Assembly (NCBI GenBank): GCA_033032865.1
Contig: JAWHQI010000065.1
Coordinates: 6,324,001-6,388,000, forward strand
Length of the DNA: 64,000 bases
DNA from: Dactylorhiza incarnata
Lineage: Eukaryota; Streptophyta; Magnoliopsida; Asparagales; Orchidaceae
Direction of reading: 5' to 3'
The notes beneath the pieces are model-generated. The model saw only the letters and a program-made list of their open reading frames with translations. It had not been told where the DNA came from and searched no databases. This document shows positions 1 through 9,182 of this stretch, in pieces; the first letter of the stretch is position 1; the number at the start of each line of letters is the position of its first letter. The translations under genes and the position numbers were made by a program.

Positions 1-1
1 C

Positions 2-1696
2 CAGAAGGAGCTAAATCTTCGACAGCGTCGGTGGCTGGATTTCTTATGCGATTACGACTTCGCTCTCCAATATCATCCCGGCAAGGCCAATAAGGTTGCA
101 AATGCTTTAAGTAGGCAAACTTCGATGGCCAGCAGCTGGCTGGAGATGATACCAGAGGAGTTGATCAAGTCCTTGGCAGACTTGGATATCATCCTCGTTA
201 CCCGCAGGAACCCGATGGAATATCAGGCCCACCTCTATTGGATGGAGATACAGTGTGACATCAGGGATAGAATACGAGAAGCCCAGAAGATCGATGTCGA
301 AGCAGCCCCGATCATTCAAGCCTTGCAACACGGTGCGTAAGAAGACTACAACTTGTATGATGGCATCCTGCAATACAGACACCGCATATTCATTCCCGCT
401 GTAGAGGGAATCCGGGAAGAGATCCTCCGTGAAGCACACCAAACGAGGTACTCCATACACCCGGGGGTAGTGAAGATGTACACGGACCTGCGAAGGACAC
501 TGTACTGGCCAGGAATGAAGAGGGACGTCACCGAATATGTAGCGCACTGCCAGACCTGCCAAATGGTCAAAGCAGAATGTCGTAGCCCAGGAGGTTTGCT
601 ACAACCCCTGCCAATACCAGAATGGAAATTCGAGGATATCTCCATGGACTTCATCCATGGCTTACCCCGATCTCGTGCAGGGAACGACTCAATATGGGTC
701 GTAGTAGATCGCCTCACCAAAGTGGCTCGTTTTATCCCGAACAGACAAGGCGACGGTGTCAACATATTAGCCCGGCTATTTATAGAGAAAGTGGTCCGAT
801 TTCACGGGGTACCCCAGTCGATCGTGTCTGACCGCGATGGACGCTTCACGTCAAAAGAATGGAGGCGAGTGCAGGCTTATCTGGGAACCAGATTAGCTTT
901 TAGTACCACCTTCCATCCCCAGACCAACGGGCAAACGGAAAGGACGAACCGGACGATGGAAGACCTCCTCCGATTATGCATAGTGGAACACAACGAGCCT
1001 TGGGAGTAGTTACTGCCCTTAGTGGAGTTCTCATACAATAACAGCTTCCAGGCAAGCATCAAAATGGCACCTTACGAAGCCCTTTACGGAAGACGTTGTC
1101 GAACACCACTATCATGGGCACAGGACGAGGACCCCGAAGCTTTGGGAGTCACCTATATCGATGATACCACGGCAGCCATAAGGTTGATTCAGGAACGTAT
1201 GCTGGAGGCATAGAGTCGTCAAGCCAAATATTATGATGCACGTCATCGGATGGTGGAATTCAACGTGGGAGATATGGTTTTCTTGAAAATTAAGCCTATG
1301 CACGGGATATCCCGAATAAAGAAGCAGAAAAAGTTGGACCCCCGCTATTTAGGCCCATATCAAATCATCGAAAGAGTTGGCCCGGTGGATTATAGGTTAG
1401 CTCTGCCAGCTTAACTGGGAAACCTTCACGACGTATTTCATGTCTCCTCGCTAAGACGTGTTCTACGCCAACTGGAGCAGCATCTACCCACACCACCAAC
1501 ATCAGTACAATCCGACCGATCCGTCCAACTCGAACCAGTGAAGATAGTGGACTCCAAGATCAAAGAACTGCGAAACAAAACCATCACGATGGTCAAGATC
1601 TTGTGGTCAAACTGTGGACGCGAAGAGTTTACTTGGGAACCAGAGACGCTCGTTCGAGAAAATACCCGACACTCTTCCCCCAGGTATATCCTTTAA
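2..1696 (+). pseudogene. Chromovirus pol C-terminal half: RNase H end, integrase, chromodomain
   Basis: One reading frame runs from base 2 to a TAA at 1694-1696. It is broken by in-frame stops at 338-340, 1007-1009, 1211-1213 and 1412-1414. It starts with the end of an RNase H domain (motif LQYHPGKANKVANALSR). Next comes the integrase HHCC zinc finger (H-x-H about 430-450, C-x2-C about 550-562), then the catalytic triad: D in SMDFIHG (about 648), D in VSDRDGRF (about 828) and E in NGQTERTNR (about 940). The GPY-like region follows ([19 protein letters not shown]). The tail EEFTWEPETLV resembles a chromodomain, which directs integration to marked chromatin. Integrase inserts element cDNA into the chromosome, but this copy cannot make a full protein. 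At least three of the stops (338, 1007 and 1211) are one C-to-T transition from a glutamine codon, fitting deamination of methylated cytosine. Confidence 0.93.
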
Positions 1697-1857
1697 ACCC
1701 CTACTTTAGCCAATTTTCGGGGATGAAAATCTCTTTATTTTTATTGGATTGTAACATCCCGACTTTTATTAGGCCACTAGACCCTAGTGAGCCCAATAAA
1801 AGTAGGCCCGAGCGGTAGAAAACTACCATTTTAAGTAATGTTGCGCGCCGCAATTAA

Positions 1858-2590
1858 GTCATTGGGGTATATTGACCAAATGAACCCCGAATTGACTTCC
1901 GTCAGTTCCGTTAGACTCGTATAAACAATACGAGCGCAACGGAATTCGTTGCACTTCGATCCGACGTCGTTTGGAGAAAACGACCATTTTGGGTGTCGTA
2001 GCGCGCCACTACATCATTATTATGAATAGTGACCGTACGAACCCCGAATTGACTTCCGTCAGTTCCGTTAAACTCGTATGAACAATACGAGCGCAACGGA
2101 ATTCGTTGCACTTCGATCCGAGGTCGTTTGGAGAAAACGACCATTTCGGGTGTCGTAGCGCGCCACTACCTCATTATTATGAATAGTGACCGTACGAACC
2201 CCGAATTGACTTCCGTCAGTTCCGTCAGGCTCGTATGAACAATACGAGCGCAACGGAATTCGTTGCACTTCAATCCCAGGTCGTTTGGAGAAAACGACCA
2301 TTTCGGGTATCGTAGCGCGCCACTACCTCATTATTATGAATAGTGACAGTACGAACCCCGAATTGACTTCCGCCAGTTCCGTTAGACTCGTATGAACAAT
2401 GCGAGCGCAACAGAATTCCTTGCACTTCGATCCGAGGTCATTTGGAGAAAACGACCATTTCGGGTGTCGTAGCACGCCACTACCTCATTATTATGAATAG
2501 TGACCGTACGAACCCCGAATTGACTTCCGTCAGTCCCGTTAGACTCGTATGAGTAATACGAGCACAACAGAATTCGTTGCGTCTCGATTT
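1858..2590 (+). repeat. 157-bp tandem repeat in chromovirus U3, hairpin-bearing
   Basis: About 4.7 copies of a 157-bp unit. Each copy carries two inverted repeats. One is CTCGTAT, a 5-nt loop, ATACGAG, enclosed by AGTTCCGTT and AACGGAATT. The other is GTCGTTT, GGAGA, AAACGAC. Units diverge by a few percent to about 10 percent. The reading frames seen on the minus strand with 157-bp spacing are by-products of the repeat. The same unit, diverged to about 160 bp, recurs in the giant LTRs. Confidence 0.9.
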
Positions 2591-2721
2591 AAGGTCGTAT
2601 GGAGAGTATGCCATTTAGGGCTATGCAGACCACATCAGTGCAACGCACGAAATATAAAGCCCCGACAAATCATAATGGACCCCTGGATCATGAAAGACCC
2701 CGTCCTAGGTTAACCTCGGTC

Positions 2722-2723
<2 letters not shown>

Positions 2724-2757
<34 letters not shown>
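2724..2757 (+). repeat. 34-base poly-C run
   Basis: An uninterrupted run of 34 C on the + strand inside the chromovirus LTR, just before the GC-rich block. Length may be unreliable in the assembly. Confidence 0.9.
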
Positions 2758-2759
<2 letters not shown>

Positions 2760-2869
2760 CTTGAAATTTATTGGGAAATGAAAAGAAAAGGGGGGAGGAG
2801 AGAGAAAGCCCCCCCCCCCAAGGAAGGGGGCTGCCCATGAATAGGCAGCCCCTATTTGGGCAAGGGGGC

Positions 2870-4070
2870 AGGTGAGAGGGAAGGGAGGGGAGGGGGAGAA
2901 AATATCTCCCCCCACTCACCCTCCCTTAACCCCACGTGGGGAAAGGAGGAGAGGTGGGGGGAGACCTCCCCCTTCCTATAAAAGGAGGGGCCAGCCCTCC
3001 TCTCAAGCCCACACACCCCCCTCAGCCCCCATCTCCTCCTCCTTCCACCCTGTCGGAGCCAGCCCAGCCACCTCCTCGCCGGAACCCTACCCAACCAAGC
3101 CGCCGCCACCTCCCTCCTTCTTCATGGCCGGCCGACCACCCTCCCGAGCCCAGGTAGAACTCTCCCCCTCCTCCTTCCTATCTCCCGGAGGAGGCCACCC
3201 CTCTCCCCATTGCCGGAGCGCCGCCGGCCGCAGCCCCGAGCCTTGCAAGGCTCGGGGAGGAAGCTGGCCGTGAAAGCCCTCTCCCCCAGCGCCGGTGGTG
3301 GCACTGGGGGAGGTAGGCCCCCTCCCAGGGGCCTCGACGCCAGCACAGGGGAGGCGGTCGGGCCGCCGGAGGATGCAGCCCCGGCGGCACCCGTGGCCTC
3401 CCCCTCTTCTTTTTCCTGTAGGGGTTAAAACCCCTCCCCCGGCGGCGGCCGGCCGCCGGATCCCCGCCGGAGGTCTGCCCCCTCCCTGGCGCCCTAACCA
3501 GGGGCGGCAGGGAGGTCCCTCCCTGAGGAGACGGCGGCGCGGCCAGCTGCATGACACATGCAGGCTGCGCCGCGCCTCCCCCTCCCCTCCTGCTCAAGTT
3601 CCCGGTGGGGTCCGGCGGCGCCAGGCCGCCGGACCACCACCGGAGTGTCCTTCGACCCCCGACGCACCGACCGGGGGTGGCGCCGGTGCCCTCCCACCGG
3701 AGGCGGCGGCGCAGCGGGCCTGCATGGCCCATGCAGGCCGCGCCCCCGCCTCCCGTCTCCTTATTCGCCCTCCCCCGGCGGTGGCCGGCGGTAGCAGGCC
3801 GCCGGACCACCACCGGAGGAGTCGCCGGCCCCCAGCGCACCGACCGGGGGCGGCGCCGGCCCCTCCGACCACTGCCTGGCGGCAGCTGGGGCCGCCTTCG
3901 GGCGGGGTTGGCGGGAGCCGTCCGATCTCCCCCAGGAGATCGGTCGGCCTCCCGCACCTTATTTACCGCCTTCCCCCCGCCTCACCATATGTGACCCCAC
4001 AGCGGATCCGCCGCAGATCCGCTGCGAGGGCCGCGGGAGGGCGCAGGGTGCAAAACCCCTGCGCATCTTC
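2870..4070. other. GC-rich LTR block without a recognisable gene
   Basis: Extreme GC content keeps all six frames open for long stretches, but the translations are Pro/Arg/Gly/Ala-rich with no domain. The block contains two diverged copies of a segment of roughly 190 bp (about 3600-3790 and 3775-3900) centred on GGACCACCACCGGAG, and a palindrome GGCCTGCAT, GGCCC, ATGCAGGCC near 3717-3740. I interpret it as transcribed or regulatory LTR sequence. Confidence 0.7.
2977..2983 (+). promoter_or_regulatory. TATA-like box in chromovirus LTR
   Basis: TATAAAA sits in a GC-rich context. The giant LTRs have TATATGA at the matching place (30318 and 37443). If used, transcripts would carry a leader of about 3.5 kb that includes the 50-bp and 38-bp arrays. 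A competing promoter position lies near 5887, so this is tentative. Confidence 0.4.
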
Positions 4071-4770
4071 CCTGCCCCTATCCGCACCAAAAAAAAAACC
4101 CCTGCCCTCCACATTTTTCTAAGGAAAATGGGGCCTTTTCAGAAAAATGATTCTAAACGAAAAATGTGCCCCACTCTGAGGGGCACCTCCAGTAATTTTT
4201 GGGGAATTTTAGGAGATGATTTACTATTTTTAAATCCCTTTACAAAGTTCATTTTAAGGAATAAAATGCCCGAATGAGTTCGTAAAAATCCCCAAAAATT
4301 ATGGGTTCTAATAAAAGGTATTTTTCAACTACTACTAAAGTTGGGAGGTGTGACCCCTTATTTTGGTCCTCCAAAAGCTTTTACAAGCGAAAATAAACGC
4401 CCGAAAAGGAGCGAAATTCATCAAAATGAATCGGCGTCCCCTCGACGCACATTTTTAAACGCTCAATAGAGATTACACGTATCGATCTAAAGAATCGACT
4501 AAGTTTGGAATATCAACGCAAAATCGGAATGAAATCGCGGCGCGGCGCTGGAACTCGATACCGCCGCGGCAATAATAAAGGAACGAACTAGCGACAAAAG
4601 AATAAGTGCAGAAACCTTATGAAACGTAAATAAACTCCAGAAAATGGAGTAGAACCCCTATGAACGGGGAGAAGAGCAGGATCTCCTCCTACGAACGGAG
4701 TCGACGAATGAAGCCTCCTCTTATGGAGTGATTGGACTACTAACCCATTTTATATGCTTACTGCTTTCTG

Positions 4771-5010
4771 TACTTTCATTTAAATCCAGTCTCGCACTGG
4801 TCCCCCGCATTTACATTCAGTACTTCCCTTTAAATCCAGTCTCGCACTGGTCCCCCACATTTACATTCAGTACTTCCCTTTAAATCCAGTCTCGCACTGG
4901 TCCCCCGCATTTACATTCAGTACTTCCCTTTAAATCCAGTCTCGCACTAGTCCCCCGCATTTACATTCTGTACTTTCATTTAAATCCAATCTCGCACTGG
5001 TCCTGTCATT
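4771..5010 (+). repeat. 50-bp tandem repeat array
   Basis: Between four and five copies of a 50-bp unit containing CCAGT, CTCGC, ACTGG, a 5-bp stem with a 5-nt loop. The same short hairpin occurs singly or twice in the giant LTRs (31893, 31950, 39080), so it predates the array. Confidence 0.9.
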
Positions 5011-5236
5011 ATGGCCTCTGCTTTCGGCCTACTTTTCTGCTTATCACTATGGCATCTGCTTTCGGCCTACTTTTCTGCTTATCACTATGGCCTCTGCTTT
5101 CGGCCTACTTTTCTGCTTATCCCTATGGCCTCTGCTTTCGGCCTACTTTTCTGCTTATCACTATGGCCTCTGCTTTCGGCCTACTTTTCTGCTTAGTATT
5201 ATGGCCCCCTGCTTCCGGCCTAATTTACTTGCTAAA
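5011..5236 (+). repeat. 38-bp tandem repeat array
   Basis: Six copies of a 38-bp unit beginning ATGGCCTCTGC, at 5011, 5049, 5087, 5125, 5163 and 5201. Because 38 is not a multiple of 3, overlapping open frames give the same repetitive hydrophobic peptide in three phases. That is a repeat artefact, not a membrane protein. Confidence 0.92.
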
Positions 5237-5884
5237 TGCAGCGCTGTCGTGGCTATAATGCGGTGCTTATCCTCCCTTCTACGAGGCCTTAGTTGGGGAG
5301 AACCCGGAGTCGAGTCCCTCCTCCCAGGTTAGCCCCAAGCAAGGAGCCCTCATACCGCTAAGCCTCCCGGTCAGAGGTTATGGGATCGGTCGAGTAATAT
5401 GCCACGTACTTTAAGCGCTTGTTTTATTATTAAGCGGGTGAAGATTGATTGGAAGTGGCGGGTTGGTCACGCTCGCAGACCGTTCGTACCGGTGCGGGTG
5501 GGTTGACGACTCATGGCGCCAGGGAGATGTGCACAGAAGGTTATCACCACTCCGAACCTGCAGTTTTACCTCCGCTGGTCGGCCTACAAATCGGTTCGCC
5601 GGATGTCGTTCACATCCAGTTGGTACACCAAGTTGTACAGGAGGGCCTGAGTGATACGGTACGACTACATTCAGAAGTGGCAAGACTGGCCACTATCACC
5701 GACGGCCACATCGGTGAGGCCCGTGGGGTTAGCTCCCCTGCTTGAAGAAAAGCGGTCTACACTGTGTCGACACAGGGTCTTTTTGTGTGCGTACAGGTTT
5801 GAATACCTGGGTGTGTGTATGCGCAAAATAGTGTTGCATATTTACCATACGGCGCGATTACGGATATTAGGGCGGAAGGCCCTA

Positions 5885-5886
<2 letters not shown>

Positions 5887-5932
<46 letters not shown>
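5887..5932 (+). repeat. (TA)n/(TG)n microsatellite at the likely TATA position
   Basis: About 19 TA units followed by a few TG. The distance to the LTR end (about 595 bp) equals that of the TATAAAG box in the giant LTR (33750 to 34346). This suggests the core promoter TATA box has expanded into a dinucleotide repeat. Confidence 0.7.
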
Positions 5933-5933
<1 letters not shown>

Positions 5934-6484
5934 TTACCTGCTGCTAACCCTCTTCCTTGCTTCGACTATTTTATTTCTGTCCTTTAGCCGCCCCCTGGAT
6001 ATGGATCCGGGGAGGGGATGTATTTTCTACTTAGCTCTGTGACTAACGGTTATTTCTTATAACCAATCACAGGAGATGGGACAGCAAGGAGCGCCCGCAC
6101 CACAGGATGATATACCAGCCTTGGAGATGGCCCGTTCGATTACCCCAACCTCGCCCCCTATCTTCTGCGAAGTGAGTCCTAGATTATAGGACTAGACTAG
6201 AATCTTTTGTTTCGTCGATGTATCCCCCGAGGCAGTAGTTGTAAACATTAGGCTTCGGCACTGTTCCAATATGAGAATATAAGTTGTGTGCTTGTTTTTA
6301 TGTCTTTCGATTGCTTCCGCTATGCGTTCTGATGTGATGTTATGATTCTTGTGCCTGACAAGGAGACCGCTCGGTGCTTGAAAAGGGTGGGACGTTGCCA
6401 CTCGGAAAGTGCTAAGTGGTCATCCTTGGGCAGTAAGATCCCCCCTCCCTGAACCAGGTTCAGTTTGGGGAGGGGGGGTCTTAC

Positions 6485-6747
6485 ACCTGGCCTGGGGAAA
6501 TCCTTCACGATAAAGTACTCGGAGGCCTTCCTGGGGAAACCGAACTCCTCCAGCCAGCGACACGATAAAGCGGACGCGGCCCTGTTAGGTTGGTTAGTTA
6601 CAAATCAACAAAATACCTCTCACACTTCTTTCTGAATCTTTTCTCGCAGGTGTCCCGGAGTCCTCCACCAAGCTGGAAATTGGAGAGGAGGGGATGTCGC
6701 CCGTGCCTTCTCCAGATAAGATCGCAGAGTTCCTCGGTGACCCTCGG
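6485..6747 (+). other. Segment of the older Tat-type host element, with an exon-like stretch
   Basis: Sequence between the chromovirus LTR end and the copia insertion. A pyrimidine-rich acceptor, TTTTCTCGCAG, ends near 6649. After it a frame (GVPESSTKLEIGEEGM...) runs to the insertion point. Across the copia element, dropping one CTCGG, this frame continues for about 7 codons at 17659 before a TGA, then remains open to about 17988. This suggests one disrupted exon. No domain was recognised. Confidence 0.45.
6743..6747. other. Target-site duplication CTCGG (left)
   Basis: Matches 17654-17658 exactly and flanks the copia element at its TG/CA ends. Confidence 0.92.
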
Positions 6748-8437
6748 TGAAAGATTATAAGGTTTGTAGTCCAAATCACCTAGAGGGGAGGGGGGGTGAA
6801 TAGGTCTTTTAAACTTTGCTAGATTAGCTTTAGCTGTTTTCAGAGTTAGTTCAAGCAAATCAGCAAACACAGAAAGCACACAATAATTTATAGTGGTTCC
6901 CCAAAGACAATGTGTTTATGGGTAGTCCACTTTCCCCCTCCACCCTTCTAACAGTGTGTTAGACAGGACCAACTTCTCCAATCTCGGCTCAAAGAGCTTA
7001 CAGCATAAGTTCCTTAGAACTTCTCAGATCAAGAATGATCCTACCTCAGGACACAAGTCCCTACAACTCAGAGCTAACTCCAGCTCCTACCTCAGGCACA
7101 ACTGCCCTACAAACTCAGAGGATAACACCTCCTACATCTCAGACAATAATGTCCTACAACTCAGGCTGTTAAGCCCTACCTCAGATCTGCTCCAGATCTT
7201 ACAGCTCAGACCTCTCCCAGGTCCTACTACTCAGAGGACTCCTCCTACTTCTCAGACCACCTCCTGGTCCTACCTCAAGCTTTCAGCCCTACAACTCAGA
7301 ACCCTCAAATTCCTACAAACTCAGACCAAAAGGTCTTACAGCTCAGGCAAAATGCCCTACAGAAAAATGAATTAGAAGTATTCTACAGTAGAGGTACTCT
7401 CCTATAGATCCTGCACCGTTTGTGCTTCCTATAGATGAAGATGTCGATGTCAGCTACTAACTTGATCTTCCTCTTTGACAGAGTGATGGAAGATCACCTT
7501 GCTCCTTCTTGCAAAGGAGCTAACTTTCTTTCTCTGTTATCTTCTTCTTCTAGTTCAGTGAGCAGGAGGAAGAAGACGAGAGCTTCAGCCGTCAATGTAA
7601 CAGTTGATCTATTTTTTTCACGTTACCGGGTGATCGGGGGTGTTTTCAAATGTGCCCTAACTCTTCCTTTTATACATCTCTGATCTTCAACGGCTCTTAG
7701 CTGATCTGCTGAGAAGTATGGGAGAAGCTGGTGGACCCCACACAACTTTTCTGCAACTTGTCCTAGCCGCAGGTCCCGCCGCCCTACTTTTCCGTAGAGA
7801 AGGACTGCGCTCGACAAACGTGAAGCACTCTGCGTTTGACAAACCAGCTGTCCCCTGCGTTCGACGATCTTGCCAGCTCAGCGCTCAACAAACTTGTCTT
7901 GTGTGTCTTCTCAGCGGCTTCGCTGAGACGGCTCCTCATCTCAGCGTTTGTCGAACGGCGTTCAGCGTTCGACGATCTTGCCTTGTGTGTCTTCTCAGTG
8001 GCTCCGCTGAGACGGCTCCTCATCTCAGCGTTTGTCGAACGGCGTTCAGCGTTCGACGATCTTGCCTTGTGTGTCTTCTCAGCGGCTCCTTCTTTGATCC
8101 CGCCTCAGCGGTCGACGAACGGCGTTCAGCGTTCGACGAACACGCTGATTCTCAACGTATAATGAACTTATCAGCGGAGGCACCTTCTTCTCAGCGGATA
8201 CGCTGAGACGGCTCCTCGTCTCAGCGGTTTTGACCCCTCGTCTCAGCGGTTCTGCTGAGACTACATCATTTATGGGAGATGATTTCTCCACATCAAAGGG
8301 CATGTTTGGCCCTTCCTTTTGAGTCACCTGCACCTTTATATCTTACACAAGTAAAGTTCATCAAATACAATATGTCCTTAGCATTGAGAGTGATGCCTCT
8401 TCAAATCAAGGTACTATTGAGGGAAATATACCCAACA
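6748..8437 (-). repeat. 3' LTR of the minus-strand copia element (1690 bp)
   Basis: On the minus strand it begins TGTTGGGTATA and ends ATAATCTTTCA. It closely matches the LTR at 15886-17653. The main length difference is one extra 84-bp unit in that copy. The open frames on either strand are repeat by-products. Confidence 0.93.
7880..8095 (+). repeat. 84-bp CpG-rich tandem repeats in copia LTR (left copy)
   Basis: Two full units and a partial one. Each has CTCAGCGG, CT, CCGCTGAG (8-bp stem) and a TCGAACG ... CGTTCGA inverted pair. They stand out from their surroundings in CpG content. Confidence 0.85.
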
Positions 8438-8451
8438 ATCTCCCCCTATTT
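8438..8451 (-). other. Polypurine tract of the copia element
   Basis: On the minus strand reads AAATAGGGGGAGAT directly before the LTR start TGTTGGG. This is the usual primer for plus-strand DNA synthesis. Confidence 0.8.
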
Positions 8452-9182
8452 GAAGAAGGCGGAACATCCCCAATGCTAAGGTACATTAACAACAAAAACA
8501 CCATATCATAAAAATGATCTGTGTAGCATATGCCCTATCTCCCTCTTTTTAATATCATAAGCAAAGGTTCTTACTTAGCATTGGCCCTTTTAGCAAAGGT
8601 TCTTACTTAGCATTGGCTCTTTCTCCCCCTTTCTGGGTTCTTCAACTATTTATCCCAATAGGGATAGGGAGGCAACATCTATAGATCCCTTTGGATCAAC
8701 TTATAGGTCAACATATACATTCTTGACATTTGCCATCTCCCCCTCAACCTGAGCAGGGAATTTGCTCCCCCCTTATTGGAGAGCAATTTTCTATAATAGC
8801 TGAACCTGTTCAACTTGAACATCCCATTCTAGCTCCCGAATACTAAAGATAAAGGTGTAGAGTACATATACCAATAGTAACATACACAACATTATGATCA
8901 GAATATGAAATATCATTTCATTTTAAATGTTCAGTACAGATATTTCAAACAATTCAACTGATGATTGTACATTGAAAAAAAAATTTTAAGGCAGGTTCTT
9001 CTTAGATGGACCCTGGGAGGAGCATTCTCCATCTTTGGACTTTCTCTTCCTAGCTTCAGCAGCAGCCTTGATCTGCTCCTTTACTTTGAAGTATAGAAGT
9101 GGCTTGGAAGATATCTTGTGGGAATCCTTACAGGAGTTTCCCTTCTCACCATGTTTTCTTTGAGAATCCTTTCCCTTAAGGA
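8438..9182 (-). other. Non-coding 3' region of the copia element
   Basis: Lies between the accessory ORF stop and the 3' LTR. No open frame of interest. It contains a tandem duplication of about 31 bp (CAAAGGTTCTTACTTAGCATTGG) at about 8564-8625 and several C-rich patches (purine-rich on the element strand). Confidence 0.75.

Larger units (their letters stand above)
1..6484 (+). mobile_element. Ty3/gypsy chromovirus (Tekay/Del-like), right part
   Basis: The visible part of an LTR retrotransposon that enters from the left edge. It consists of the end of RNase H, integrase and a C-terminal chromodomain-like tail (1-1696), a short spacer with a purine-rich tract (around 1718-1730), and the 3' LTR (1750-6484). 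The order RNase H, integrase, chromodomain, LTR is that of chromoviruses. The Tekay/Del lineage is inferred from the very long LTR beginning TGTAACATCCC and from the tail. The 5' half, including gag, protease and reverse transcriptase, lies outside the window, so the target-site duplication cannot be tested; the 3' flank begins CCTGG. It appears to sit in the older Tat element that continues at 6485. Its LTR is related in plan to the 5.4-kb LTRs at 20889 and 35853. Confidence 0.88.
1750..6484 (+). repeat. 3' LTR of the chromovirus (4.7 kb)
   Basis: Begins TGTAACATCCCGAC at 1750 and ends GGGTCTTACA at 6484, giving the TG...CA ends of an LTR. It follows directly on the pol frame and a purine tract. 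Inside, in order: a 157-bp tandem array (1858-2590), a 34-base C run, a TATA-like box (2977), a block of very high GC (2870-4070), a 50-bp array (4771-5010), a 38-bp array (5011-5236), a TA/TG microsatellite (5887-5932) and about 550 bp of leader to the LTR end. None of the many open frames in the GC-rich part has a protein signature. The two giant LTRs further right share the start, the end, the hairpin repeat and the general order, but not the later arrays. Confidence 0.85.

Noticed and set aside
2599..4122. Several overlapping open frames up to 275 codons on both strands
   Set aside because: Very GC-rich sequence with few stop codons; low-complexity Pro/Arg/Gly translations without domains; inside the chromovirus LTR.
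5011..5332. Hydrophobic repeated membrane peptides
   Set aside because: By-product of the 38-bp tandem repeat, open in three overlapping frames.
7718..8206. Open frames of 162 and 108 codons in the copia LTR (also 17033-17424)
   Set aside because: Generated by the 84-bp repeat (a multiple of 3) within an LTR; the peptide is repetitive and unlike known proteins.
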